DNA from: Actinomycetota bacterium | GTDB taxonomy: Bacteria > Actinomycetota > Thermoleophilia > Miltoncostaeales > Miltoncostaeaceae | Length of the DNA: 54,054 bases | NCBI GenBank assembly: GCA_016870155.1 | Contig: VGCE01000003.1 | Span: forward strand, 1 to 54,054 | Direction: 5' to 3' | Part shown: positions 27,819 through 35,545 of the stretch, one piece after another | Layout of the letters: the number at the start of each line of letters is the position of its first letter | Numbering within the stretch: the first letter of the stretch is position 1 | The notes under the pieces: generated by a model | Database searches by the model: none | Told to the model about the DNA's origin: nothing | The model's input: the letters and a program-made list of their open reading frames with translations, nothing else | Program-made: the position numbers and the translations under genes

Positions 27819-28394
27819 TCAGTCGGCCAAGCGCACCTCCACGTCGCCGCCCTTGTCGGCGGTCGCCACCAGGTCCTCGCGATAGGTGGTGCCGTCGGCA
27901 TCGGTCCAGATGGCCACGCAGCGGGTGGTCGCCGTGGAGGTGGTGGACAGATCCCGGGCGCAGGTGGTGCGGTCCACGGTGCCACCGGGGCTCTGCGTGT
28001 CCACCCGCGACTGCACCAGCGGCGTGACCGCCAGCGCCAGCCATTCCGCCGGGGCCGCCCACGAGACGGGCTTGATGGAGAATCCGAGCGATTCATCGGT
28101 CATGTCGACGTCGGTGACGGTGGCGCGGCCCACGTTGCGCGACGCCACGCCGTCGAGCACCACGCTGAAGGTGCAGGTGGCCGTGGAGCCCTTCTCTGCA
28201 ACGAGGTCGCGGTCGCACGACACGTCCTCCACCGTGGCCCCCGCCACGGAGACGCGCGCCTGCACCTGCTTGCGCACCTGCCCGGCCAGGTCGCCCGCAT
28301 CGGCGGTGGGCGTGCCGCATCCCGCGAGCGCCACAGCCGGTGCCATGGCGCCCACGCAGGCCGCGAAGGCGAGCGTGCGCGAGCCGGATGCCAT
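27819..28394 (-). CDS. DUF4333 lipoprotein
   Basis: The 191-residue product has a lipoprotein signal with lipobox Leu-Ala-Gly-Cys (residues 23-26). Two successive domains follow, the first ending near residue 125 (VEDVSCDRDLVAEKGSTATC) and the second in the C-terminal 60 residues (TTCARDLSTTSTATTRCVAI then WTDADGTTYREDLVAT). Each has the Cys...Cys-x-Val/Phe pattern of DUF4333, a family of small actinobacterial exported domains of unknown role. A second, broken copy of the C-terminal domain lies at 20215-20400. Confidence 0.75.
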   Translation of the reverse strand: MASGSRTLAFAACVGAMAPAVALAGCGTPTADAGDLAGQVRKQVQARVSVAGATVEDVSCDRDLVAEKGSTATCTFSVVLDGVASRNVGRATVTDVDMTDESLGFSIKPVSWAAPAEWLALAVTPLVQSRVDTQSPGGTVDRTTCARDLSTTSTATTRCVAIWTDADGTTYREDLVATADKGGDVEVRLAD

Positions 28395-28556
28395 GGCCGG
28401 AGGCTACGCCAAGGGATACCGTGGTGCCATCGCCGCGTGACGGGTTTCCCTCACACCGGTCGGCCACGATGAATCAGCCGTCAACCGGTGTCCCGGGCTG
28501 GGACGCCGCCCGCGAGCGACGGCCTCGGGGCAATGCCCCCCTGCTACCTTCTCCTC

Positions 28557-30875
28557 ATGAGGGTTCCACTGCGAGTATCCGGCTCAGCGGTCGCGTTCGG
28601 CCTCGCACTCTCCCTCCCACTGGCTGCAGCTTTGCCCGCGTCGGCAACGGCCGCACAGCGCAGCCCGTTCATCCTCGGCACCGCCGCAGTGGCAAAAGGG
28701 GCACCGATCGCCGGCGGGCGCGTGATGGCCGAGTCGCTCACCGGCGCGCCGCTCACCATCCGCTGGGGCCGATACGGCGCCTTCCGCACCACCAAGGCCA
28801 ACGGCTCGTTCGCGTTCCCCCGCGCGGGGCTGCCGTCGCGGTTCGTGGTCGTGGTGCGCGGCGGGCGCGCCCTCGGCGCACGCCGCACGTCCACGTTCCG
28901 AGCGGTGTACCAGTACAACGCCGCGCGGCCGCAGACGGCACAGGTGAGTCTGGGCACCACGCTGCAGGTGTCGGCGTACCGCAACCCCACCAGAACGACG
29001 CCCAACCCGCTTCGCACCGCGCGCGCCAAGGTCATTCGCGCGCTTCGCCTGCCCGGCAACGTCACGCTGGGCCTCGACGATCGCGTGAACCCCCAGTACA
29101 TCGCCGCCGGCCAGGTGCGGCGCGCCGCCGCGAAGCAGGGTGGCCTCACCGGCCTCATCGACTACCTCAGCGGGCTCGTGATCAAGCGCGGCGTGATCGC
29201 GCGGCCGGGACTCGGTACGAAGGTGACGGCACCGGACTTCCTCGACCTCGAGACGCCGTGCGACCTCGAGACGTTCGTCGCGGACCCATCCTCGCTGGCG
29301 TTCTGCTCACTGGCGGAGGGGCTGAGCGTCGTCTCCACGCCCTCGGACGCCGACCAGCTCGCGGAAATCTCGGCCCAGCTGGGCCAGTTGCAGACCGAGG
29401 TCTCGCAACTGCAGGGAGCACTTCAGACCGACTTCCTCACCCTGATGGCCGCCAACTCGGTGCAGGCATACAACACCGCGGCCGCCGCACCCGGCGCGAC
29501 ACAGGCGAACATCACCGCGGGAATCCAGGCGCTCTACAACATCACTGCATTCTCACCGGGGGGCCCCGGGGCCGGCACGCAGGGGGCGCAGGCGATCGTC
29601 CGGTCGGCGATCCAGGAGCTGAAGGCCTACATGAGCCTCACTGCACCCGGTGGGTTCGCCAATCCCGCGACCGCCACGCTGCTCAACCAGCAGACGGTGG
29701 CATCGGGCGTGGCCGGCCTGGGCACCCTGCCCGCTGCCTGGCAGGCGATCCGGGCGCAGCAGCAGACCGGATCGCTCGGGTCCACCGCGCCGTCCGGAGA
29801 CGCGGCCCTCGGGCAGGGAACCACCCTGTTCACCAACGAGATGTCATCGGCGTTCAACGTGGCGGCCAACTACTGGTACTCGTGGATGTTTCAGCTGGCG
29901 GTAATGTCGGCCAACTACTGGAACTACGTGTACACCGCCACGCCGCCGGCGTCCACGTCGAGGCAGCAGGCAACCGCGAACCAGCTTGGTGGCATCACGT
30001 GCGACCAGGGCCCGCCATGCCCCAACACCATCGCGAGCTACCTGCAGCAGCAGATCTTCGCGACCCCGATGACGGTGCCATCGGCCACCGTGATCGACCC
30101 CACGACGAACCTCATCTGGGGCACGGCGATCCGATCGCCCATCCCAGGCAGCAACGGCCTCAACCCGAACTCGTCCGACACGGGCCTGCCAGTCAACCCG
30201 AGCACCGGCAATCCCATCGTGCCGGAGCTGCTGAACCAGCTGAATACCGGTGCCGCCACGCCGTGGAACAACGTGAACGCAGCCGTCACCGCGGTAGCCC
30301 GGAACATCGGCGCGAGCCCGTCGTTCACCCTCGACTGGGGGCTGCCCACCGCAAACTGGGCGTTTCCACCGCAGGGCCCGATCTTCGACGGTTCGCAGTC
30401 ACCCCAGTTCGGCATGCCGGGGGGCGGCAGTGGCCTGCTCGGCGGCATCCAGCTGCAGGGCAACGGTCAGCTGAACTTGCAGGCCATCAGCGGCATCACC
30501 AGCCCGCCGGCGTTCCCGTCGACGCAGAGCGGCGGGTGGTGGGTCCAGAACTCCAACGTGTTCTTGCCGCCGTTTTGCGCGCCGTCGCCGTCGCAGGCCT
30601 GGGAGGGCTGCAATAGCTTTTTCTACCCGCTCGGGCTTTCTTACCCATCGGGCACGATGACGTTCATGAACAACCCCGTGGTTAGCGATGGCCCGAAAAC
30701 CGGCATGGGCTGGATGTCGGTAGCGCCGGAGCCGGTCGTCGCGCCGCCGTTAACGGGCGCCGTGCTGGTGCAGAGCCCGGTGCCGGCGAACCAGTTCGCC
30801 TACCCCGCCACCTACCCCCAGTCGGTACTCGCCAACTCCTCGCAGCTGATCAACCAGATCGAGGCGTACCGCTGA
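28557..30875 (+). CDS. novel 772-residue secreted protein
   Basis: ATG 28557 begins a signal peptide (cleavage near ATAAQ, residue 33). Residues about 35-130 look like a beta-sandwich carboxypeptidase-regulatory-type module (GAPIAGGRVMAESLTGAPLT, YGAFRTTKANGSFAF). Residues about 225-260 hold two Cys in an acidic stretch. A predicted coiled coil at about 260-295 (LAEISAQLGQLQTEVSQLQG) leads into a helical region rich in Ala/Gln/Asn. The C-terminal 300 residues are Pro/Asn/Gly/Trp-rich with paired Cys (CDQGPPCPN, FCAPSPSQAWEGC). I know no family for the whole. The coiled coil plus amphipathic helices are reminiscent of large secreted adhesins or toxins, but nothing catalytic is seen. Confidence 0.6.
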   Translation: MRVPLRVSGSAVAFGLALSLPLAAALPASATAAQRSPFILGTAAVAKGAPIAGGRVMAESLTGAPLTIRWGRYGAFRTTKANGSFAFPRAGLPSRFVVVVRGGRALGARRTSTFRAVYQYNAARPQTAQVSLGTTLQVSAYRNPTRTTPNPLRTARAKVIRALRLPGNVTLGLDDRVNPQYIAAGQVRRAAAKQGGLTGLIDYLSGLVIKRGVIARPGLGTKVTAPDFLDLETPCDLETFVADPSSLAFCSLAEGLSVVSTPSDADQLAEISAQLGQLQTEVSQLQGALQTDFLTLMAANSVQAYNTAAAAPGATQANITAGIQALYNITAFSPGGPGAGTQGAQAIVRSAIQELKAYMSLTAPGGFANPATATLLNQQTVASGVAGLGTLPAAWQAIRAQQQTGSLGSTAPSGDAALGQGTTLFTNEMSSAFNVAANYWYSWMFQLAVMSANYWNYVYTATPPASTSRQQATANQLGGITCDQGPPCPNTIASYLQQQIFATPMTVPSATVIDPTTNLIWGTAIRSPIPGSNGLNPNSSDTGLPVNPSTGNPIVPELLNQLNTGAATPWNNVNAAVTAVARNIGASPSFTLDWGLPTANWAFPPQGPIFDGSQSPQFGMPGGGSGLLGGIQLQGNGQLNLQAISGITSPPAFPSTQSGGWWVQNSNVFLPPFCAPSPSQAWEGCNSFFYPLGLSYPSGTMTFMNNPVVSDGPKTGMGWMSVAPEPVVAPPLTGAVLVQSPVPANQFAYPATYPQSVLANSSQLINQIEAYR

Positions 30876-30892
30876 CCCACCGGCCGGGGCGC

Positions 30893-30985
30893 ACTACCCG
30901 GCCAGCGCGCTCTTACAGATGACGCCGCCCTTCATGACCACCCTCATGGACGTCTCGGCCTGGGCGATGAGCGGGATGTCGCGTG
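30893..30985 (-). pseudogene. amidohydrolase C-terminal fragment
   Basis: The reverse strand ends with DIPLIAQAETSMRVVMKGGV then ICKSALAG and a stop at 30893. Val-Met-Lys-Gly-Gly-x-x-x-Lys is the usual ending of metal-dependent amidohydrolases of the imidazolonepropionase-like group. The preceding sequence does not continue the family, so only about 30 codons remain. It marks one side of a rearranged 0.9-kb gene-free stretch. Confidence 0.4.
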
Positions 30986-31171
30986 CGTGCAAGGTCGCTG
31001 AGGTCCCCCACCACTCGTCGCACCAGACGCGCAACAGGTGGATCAGCCTGCGCATGATGGCCGGCTGGCCACCTAGGAACAGGAAAGGACCGCTGACGCG
31101 GGCCCCTGTGTTCCGAGTGCCCCTCGTCGGCGATCGTGGGCGCCGTCACCGGCAGGGTGCGTGCGAACTAA

Positions 31172-31199
31172 TTGTCCACGCAACTAAATGATGTAGGGT
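31172..31199 (+). promoter_or_regulatory. candidate sigma-70-type promoter before the truncated VOC gene
   Basis: TTGTCC (31172-31177) and TAGGGT (31194-31199) are spaced by 16 bp in a locally AT-rich stretch (AACTAATTGTCCACGCAACT). It lies about 33 bp before the ATG of the truncated dioxygenase fragment and is probably its original promoter. Confidence 0.4.
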
Positions 31200-31231
31200 G
31201 ATGCCCGTACCCGGGAACAAGGGGGGCGGTC

Positions 31232-31273
31232 ATGAGGCTCAACGGCATCCACCACATCTCGGCCATCACCGCC
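31232..31273 (+). pseudogene. truncated VOC/glyoxalase-type dioxygenase, first 14 codons
   Basis: ATG 31232 starts MRLNGIHHISAITA, the characteristic opening of ring-cleaving dioxygenase/glyoxalase (VOC) proteins, where the first His is a metal ligand. After codon 14 the frame reads unrelated sequence and soon stops. The gene was cut here, apparently by the same rearrangement that left repeat R and the tRNA half downstream. 31274-31513 contains no gene I recognise. Confidence 0.55.
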
Positions 31274-31513
31274 TTGGGTCGGTTGCAGTGGCCTGTCGCG
31301 CCTCCGCCCTCGCCCCAGCTCGCTGCGCCGCTTGGAGGTGCGACTCGCGCGCCTTGGCTCCTGTAGGCGTCTACCAAGCGCCACAGGCAAAGTTTGACGA
31401 CTCGGTCGGTGCTCCGCAGTCGCGGTTTGGCACCGGGTCGCCTGCACTCGCACCGTTGCTTGACGTCCTGTGGCCTTCACTGTCGTGGGGGTGATCCGCC
31501 TCGAACGGCATCG

Positions 31514-31657
31514 GGGGGGCAACAGAGGGGCAACAGATGCTTCCGAACCAGCCCGAAGTGGCCGCATGTGCTTAGGCTCTGCTGTGCCCCATAGTGATAG
31601 GGGATCGGTACGATCAGACCGACAGACGCGTACGGAAACGTACGAGGAGTGAGGGAT
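31514..31657 (+). repeat. direct repeat R, copy B
   Basis: Second copy of the repeat described at 27534. It begins GGGGGGCAACAGAGGGGCAACAG, split here as two GGGGCAACAG-type units, and runs through CTTAGGCTCTGCTGTGCCCC and GACAGACGCGTACGG to the anticodon stem of the tRNA half. Both copies have the same orientation, about 3.98 kb apart, and bracket the DUF4333 lipoprotein and the 772-residue secreted protein genes. Homologous recombination or site-specific excision between them would delete both. Confidence 0.7.
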
Positions 31658-31695
31658 TATGAGTCCCCTGCTCTAACCAGCTGAGCTACACGCCC
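31652..31695 (-). pseudogene. 5' half of tRNA-Met with its promoter region
   Basis: The reverse strand agrees with the intact tRNA-Met (20048-20121) at 42 of 44 positions through the anticodon stem-loop (GGGGA-CTCATAA-TCCCT), then changes abruptly into repeat R. The upstream flank also matches: GTATCTTGCC and GACATG-TGCTGT blocks at 31704-31738 resemble 20132-20165. The tRNA gene was therefore broken at the anticodon arm rather than being a chance resemblance. Confidence 0.75.
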
Positions 31696-31798
31696 GTGGC
31701 CCGTATCTTGCCTGCCGTATCAGCGACATGTGCTGTGCCGGACATCGCGCCGGAGTACGGTTGTGCAGACCACCCCCCCCGCATCGAAGGGAACCCTC

Positions 31799-32137
31799 AT
31801 GAATCGCCGTCTCAAGAGGGCTGCAGCCGTGCTCGCCGCGGGAGCCGTGATCGTCGGCACCGCCGGTTGCTCGATGGGAGGCGACGACGCACCTGCGACC
31901 ACCACGATGGAGACCCAGGCCCCGGCGCCCACCACCACGCAGGCGCCCACGACGGTGACCGAGCAGACCACGGTGACCCAGCAGAACCAGAACACCAACA
32001 ACCAGAACCAGGGCAACCAGGACCAGGCCCAGGGCGAGGCCATCGGCCGCTCTGAGGAGCAGGCCGGCCTCTCGGAGGCCAAGAAGGAGTGCCTGGCCAA
32101 CGCGCCGTCTGCCGCCGACTGCGCCAACATCCCGTAG
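31799..32137 (+). CDS. small lipoprotein with Thr/Gln/Asn-rich linker
   Basis: The 112-residue product has a signal with lipobox Thr-Ala-Gly-Cys (Cys 24). A low-complexity stalk follows: Thr/Pro-rich at about 33-60 (TTTQAPTTVTEQTTVTQQ), then Asn/Gln-rich at about 61-80 (NQNTNNQNQGNQDQAQGE). A short C-terminal part with two Cys (KKECLANAPSAADCANIP) may be a folded cap closed by a disulfide. It is likely a wall-spanning surface lipoprotein. A GAAGGG ribosome site precedes ATG 31799. Confidence 0.7.
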   Translation: MNRRLKRAAAVLAAGAVIVGTAGCSMGGDDAPATTTMETQAPAPTTTQAPTTVTEQTTVTQQNQNTNNQNQGNQDQAQGEAIGRSEEQAGLSEAKKECLANAPSAADCANIP

Positions 32138-32229
32138 GCGCAAGGCGCACGAGATGACCGCCCGACCCGCCCCGGTGCATGCGCGCCGGGGCCGGTGGGG
32201 GCGGGCCCGGCGTTGGTAGGTTCCGGCGC

Positions 32230-33030
32230 ATGGAGATCTCTGGAAAGAACGTGGTGATCACCGGGGCCTCGCGCGGGGTGGGCGCGGCCCTGGCCGACGA
32301 GTTCGCGGCAAAGGGCGCGCGCGTGACGCTCGTGGCGCGCAGCGTCGATGCCCTGGCCGCGGTGGCCGAGCGCACGGGCGGCAACGCGGTGCCCGCCGAC
32401 CTGGCCGACCCCGCGCAGGTGGACGGGCTCATCGGTCGCATCGAGTCGGAGCACGGGCCGGTGGACGTGCTGGTGAACAACGCCGGCATCGATCTCACCG
32501 GGGCGTTCACCGACATGCCCATGGGCGACATCCAGCGCATGGTGATGCTGAACGCCATCACGGTGGCCGAGCTCACCCGTCAGGTGCTGCCGGGCATGAT
32601 CGCCCGCGGTGGCGGCCACGTAGTGCAGGTGTCGTCCATGGCCGGCACCGGGACCTTCCCGGGCATCTCGGTGTACGGCGGCACCAAGGCATTCGTCACG
32701 CACATGACCGCCGGGGTGCGGCTGGAGATGAAGGGGCTGCCCATCGGGCTGACGGTGGTGGAGACCGGCCTCATCACGCCCACGGAGATGGCCGACTCGG
32801 TGCTGTCGTACCCACCCACCGAGGCATCGTTCAAGCGCTTCTACCGCCTGCTGCTGCTGGCCGATGCCGACGTGGTGAAGGTGGCCCGCAAGACCGTGCG
32901 CGCGGTGGAGAAGAACAAGCGCACCGTGCGCATGCCCGCCCGGGCATTCCTGTTCCCCATGCTCACCAACCTGCCGCGGCGAATGGTGGAGATCTTCCTG
33001 GTGGGCGTGCCCCGCCGGGCGGACGGCTAG
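32230..33030 (+). CDS. short-chain dehydrogenase/reductase
   Basis: ATG 32230 starts a 266-residue classical SDR. It has the cofactor motif GASRGVG (about residues 13-19), NNAGID near 88, catalytic Ser in VSSMAG near 136 and the YGGTK pair (Tyr about 149, Lys about 153). An Arg after strand 2 (VARSVDAL) suggests NADP preference. After about residue 190 the sequence is basic and hydrophobic near the end (MPARAFLFPMLTNLPRRMVE), as in lipid-active SDRs. The substrate is unknown. The methyltransferase gene follows after 82 bp. Confidence 0.85.
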   Translation: MEISGKNVVITGASRGVGAALADEFAAKGARVTLVARSVDALAAVAERTGGNAVPADLADPAQVDGLIGRIESEHGPVDVLVNNAGIDLTGAFTDMPMGDIQRMVMLNAITVAELTRQVLPGMIARGGGHVVQVSSMAGTGTFPGISVYGGTKAFVTHMTAGVRLEMKGLPIGLTVVETGLITPTEMADSVLSYPPTEASFKRFYRLLLLADADVVKVARKTVRAVEKNKRTVRMPARAFLFPMLTNLPRRMVEIFLVGVPRRADG

Positions 33031-33112
33031 CCGGCGACGCACGGTCCGGCACACCCCGCCTGCTTCCCTGGCGCTGGGGCGCCGGAGGCCCGGCTCGGGG
33101 ACAATCCCCCGC

Positions 33113-33916
33113 ATGTCCACCCAACGTCGTGACACCATCGCCGGGGGCTTCACCGAGACCGCCTCCGACTACGAGGGCGCCGTGCGCTTCAACCTCGAGG
33201 GGGCGCAGCGCCTGGTGCTCTCGATTCCCCCCGGCCAGTACGACGACGTGCTGGACGTCGGCTGCGGCAGCGGCTGGGCCGCCCAGGCGGTGATCGACCG
33301 CTTCCACCCGGCGCGGGTGACCGGCGTGGACCCGTCGGACGGGATGCTCGAGCAGTTCCAGGCGAAGGTCGGCGCCATCGACGGCGTGGACGTGTCGCTG
33401 GTGCAGGCGGGCGTGGAGGACATGCCCGTGGCGCCGGAGTCATTCGACCTGGTGGTGTGCTCGATGGCCTACCACTGGTTCCAGCGGCGCTGGGATGCCG
33501 CCGAGGCCATGGCGCGCGCCATGCGGCCGGGCGGGGTGATCGCCATCCTGTGCTCGGGCAAGGGCGGCGAGCAGGCCTACCGCGACGTGATCGCCGACGT
33601 GGAGCCGATCAACTACGCCTGGCTGGGGGCCTTCGACGGCAACCTGCGCGACATCGGCGAGATGGAGGGCTACCTGGTGGGCGCGGGGCTCGAGCCCATC
33701 GACATCTGGATGGAGCGCCGTGTGCGCCACGTGCCGGTGGAGCAGTACATGGAGCGCATGCGCGTGGTGGCCGGCCACATCATCGGCGACCCATCCGACC
33801 CCGATGTGGCCGCATGGCTGGGGCGGGTGGAGCAGAAGATGCGCGAGCGATCCGGCCCGCGCGGCTGGAGCTACGACTTCGTCAAGCTCCACGCGGTGGC
33901 GCGAAAGCCGGCATGA
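33113..33916 (+). CDS. class I SAM-dependent methyltransferase
   Basis: The 267-residue protein has motif I VLDVGCGSGWAAQAV (about residues 44-58), acidic motif II VTGVDPSDGML, and post-motif PESFDLVVCSMAYHWF with the Trp/His typical of the Methyltransf_11 group. The N-terminal AGGFTETASDYE is also usual there. The methyl acceptor cannot be predicted. Its stop overlaps the ATG of the next membrane protein gene, so the two products probably act together. Confidence 0.85.
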   Translation: MSTQRRDTIAGGFTETASDYEGAVRFNLEGAQRLVLSIPPGQYDDVLDVGCGSGWAAQAVIDRFHPARVTGVDPSDGMLEQFQAKVGAIDGVDVSLVQAGVEDMPVAPESFDLVVCSMAYHWFQRRWDAAEAMARAMRPGGVIAILCSGKGGEQAYRDVIADVEPINYAWLGAFDGNLRDIGEMEGYLVGAGLEPIDIWMERRVRHVPVEQYMERMRVVAGHIIGDPSDPDVAAWLGRVEQKMRERSGPRGWSYDFVKLHAVARKPA

Positions 33917-34581
33917 GCACGCAGGCCACCCCCCAGGGTCGGCTCATGGCGCAACTGCAGACGCGCGGCGGCCGGCTGTTCATCATCGCCGCCGTGCTGA
34001 TCGTGTGGCTGGTGGACTACGCGCTGTCGCACCGCCTCGTGGACAACGGCGGCATCACGGGCAGTCCGCGCGAGGCCATGCGCATCTTCGAGAACGTAAG
34101 CACCGTGGCGTTCATCGTGGTGTCGGTGGCGCTGATCGTCGCCGTGCTCACCCGCTCGCACAAGTGGATGCCCTGGCTGGTGCTGGTGTACCTCGGATTC
34201 TCGATCGTGCAGGTGATCGTCAACGTCGGCAGCCTGCTGGCCACGGCCCACCTGCAGCAGAGCGGCTCCGGCCTCACCGGCCTGTGGGATGTCGGAGCGG
34301 TCTACCTGATGAGCGTGATGGTGTTCACGTTCGTCTATGCGGCGCTCGACCTGACGGTGAAGGGCGGGGCATTCGTATGGCCCGCGCGCGATGGGCAGGA
34401 GGCACCCACCCCCAACTTCATCGACTACCTCTTCATCGCCCTCAACACCAACTCCACCTACGGCCCCACCAGCGAGGTGGTGATGTCGCGGCGCACCAAG
34501 CTGCTGATGGCGCTGCAGGTGATCCTGGCCATCGTCATGCTGGCGGTGCTGATCGCGCGCTCGGTGGTGGCGACGGGCTGA
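33913..34581 (+). CDS. polytopic membrane protein coupled to the methyltransferase
   Basis: ATG 33913 overlaps the methyltransferase stop (ATGA). The 222 residues contain five or six hydrophobic helices. Between the last two lies FIDYLFIALNTNSTYGPTSE, which has the position and spacing of a pore loop in small two-pore or DUF1345-like channel proteins but lacks the Gly-Tyr-Gly filter. I cannot name the function. Its end overlaps the convergent DMT transporter gene by 47 bp. Confidence 0.6.
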   Translation: MSTQATPQGRLMAQLQTRGGRLFIIAAVLIVWLVDYALSHRLVDNGGITGSPREAMRIFENVSTVAFIVVSVALIVAVLTRSHKWMPWLVLVYLGFSIVQVIVNVGSLLATAHLQQSGSGLTGLWDVGAVYLMSVMVFTFVYAALDLTVKGGAFVWPARDGQEAPTPNFIDYLFIALNTNSTYGPTSEVVMSRRTKLLMALQVILAIVMLAVLIARSVVATG

Positions 34582-35437
34582 CCGACGGTTGCGCCGCCTC
34601 CATGCGCGCCGCCTGGCGGGCGATGACCACGAGCCCGGTGAGCATGGCCACGACGGCGCCCGCGACGGCGACGCCGTGCCATCCGCCCACCTCCACCGTG
34701 CCGCCCAGCACGAGGATGCCGATGAACGCCGCGGTGATGGGCGGCAGCACCACCGTGGCAGGCAGCGACAGGGTGATGGCGCCCGCCTGGAAGGCGGCCT
34801 GCTGCAGCACGAAGGCAATGAGGCCGAGGATCAGCACCGCGTACAGCTTCCAGTTGCCGAGCTCCTGCGACATGCCGTCGCCGAGATCGATGGTAACGGC
34901 CTTGGTGAACGACGCCTGCGCCCCGAACAGGATGCCCGAGGCCACTCCCAGGCCGATGGCACGGGCCGGCCCCGTCCGCCTGTAGGACCACCAGGCCACG
35001 AGCGCCACGATGGGCGCGACGACCAGCGCCGCCATGAGCCACCGCAACGACGAGGCGTCGCCCACGGTGCCCGATGGGTCACCCACCACGAGGAACGTGG
35101 CGAGGCCACCCACCAGGCAGAGCGCGGCCACCCAGATGGTGGTGGGCAGCCGATGGTGAGCCCAGACGGCCCCGAACCCCAGGGCGAACAGCAGCGAGGT
35201 GGAGATGACCGGCTCCACGACCAGCAGGTCGCCGAGGTCGAGCGCCCAGGTGTGCGCGGCGAACCCCACCATGTTGGCGCCGAAGGCGATGAGCCACAGC
35301 GGGTGGCGCACCAACTGCCCGATGAGGTGGATGGTGCCGCCGGAGTCGAGGGGCACCGACGACGCCACGCGTTGCTGGGCCACGGATCCCCAGCCCGTGA
35401 TGGCGGCCGATGCCAGTGCGATGAGGATTGCCAGCAC
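34535..35437 (-). CDS. DMT-superfamily (EamA-like) transporter
   Basis: The 300-residue protein has ten predicted membrane helices in two similar halves, the arrangement of EamA/DMT permeases. Examples are WLIAFGANMVGFAAHTWALD and VVEPVISTSLLFALGFGAVW in the first half, and ILGLIAFVLQQAAFQAGAIT with LPPITAAFIGILVLGG in the second. The Val-x-Pro-hydrophobic motif at the helix ends is typical. The C-terminus is a short Ser/Pro tail. Substrate unknown. Divergent from the sulfatase gene. Confidence 0.75.
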   Translation of the reverse strand: MLAILIALASAAITGWGSVAQQRVASSVPLDSGGTIHLIGQLVRHPLWLIAFGANMVGFAAHTWALDLGDLLVVEPVISTSLLFALGFGAVWAHHRLPTTIWVAALCLVGGLATFLVVGDPSGTVGDASSLRWLMAALVVAPIVALVAWWSYRRTGPARAIGLGVASGILFGAQASFTKAVTIDLGDGMSQELGNWKLYAVLILGLIAFVLQQAAFQAGAITLSLPATVVLPPITAAFIGILVLGGTVEVGGWHGVAVAGAVVAMLTGLVVIARQAARMEAAQPSVSPSPPPSARSAPPA

Positions 35438-35545
35438 GCGGCCACTCTAAGGGCGGCCCCCACGGCGAGGTCGCGCCGTAGGCACCCCTCCGTCGCCGGG
35501 CCCCGCAGTGTGGTGGAATCATGAGGTAACCCTCTAAGGAGCCCC

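Noticed and set aside
28340-30616. Long forward frame overlapping the 772-residue secreted protein
   Set aside because: Arg/His/Pro-rich shadow; the other frame has a signal peptide and normal secreted-protein composition.
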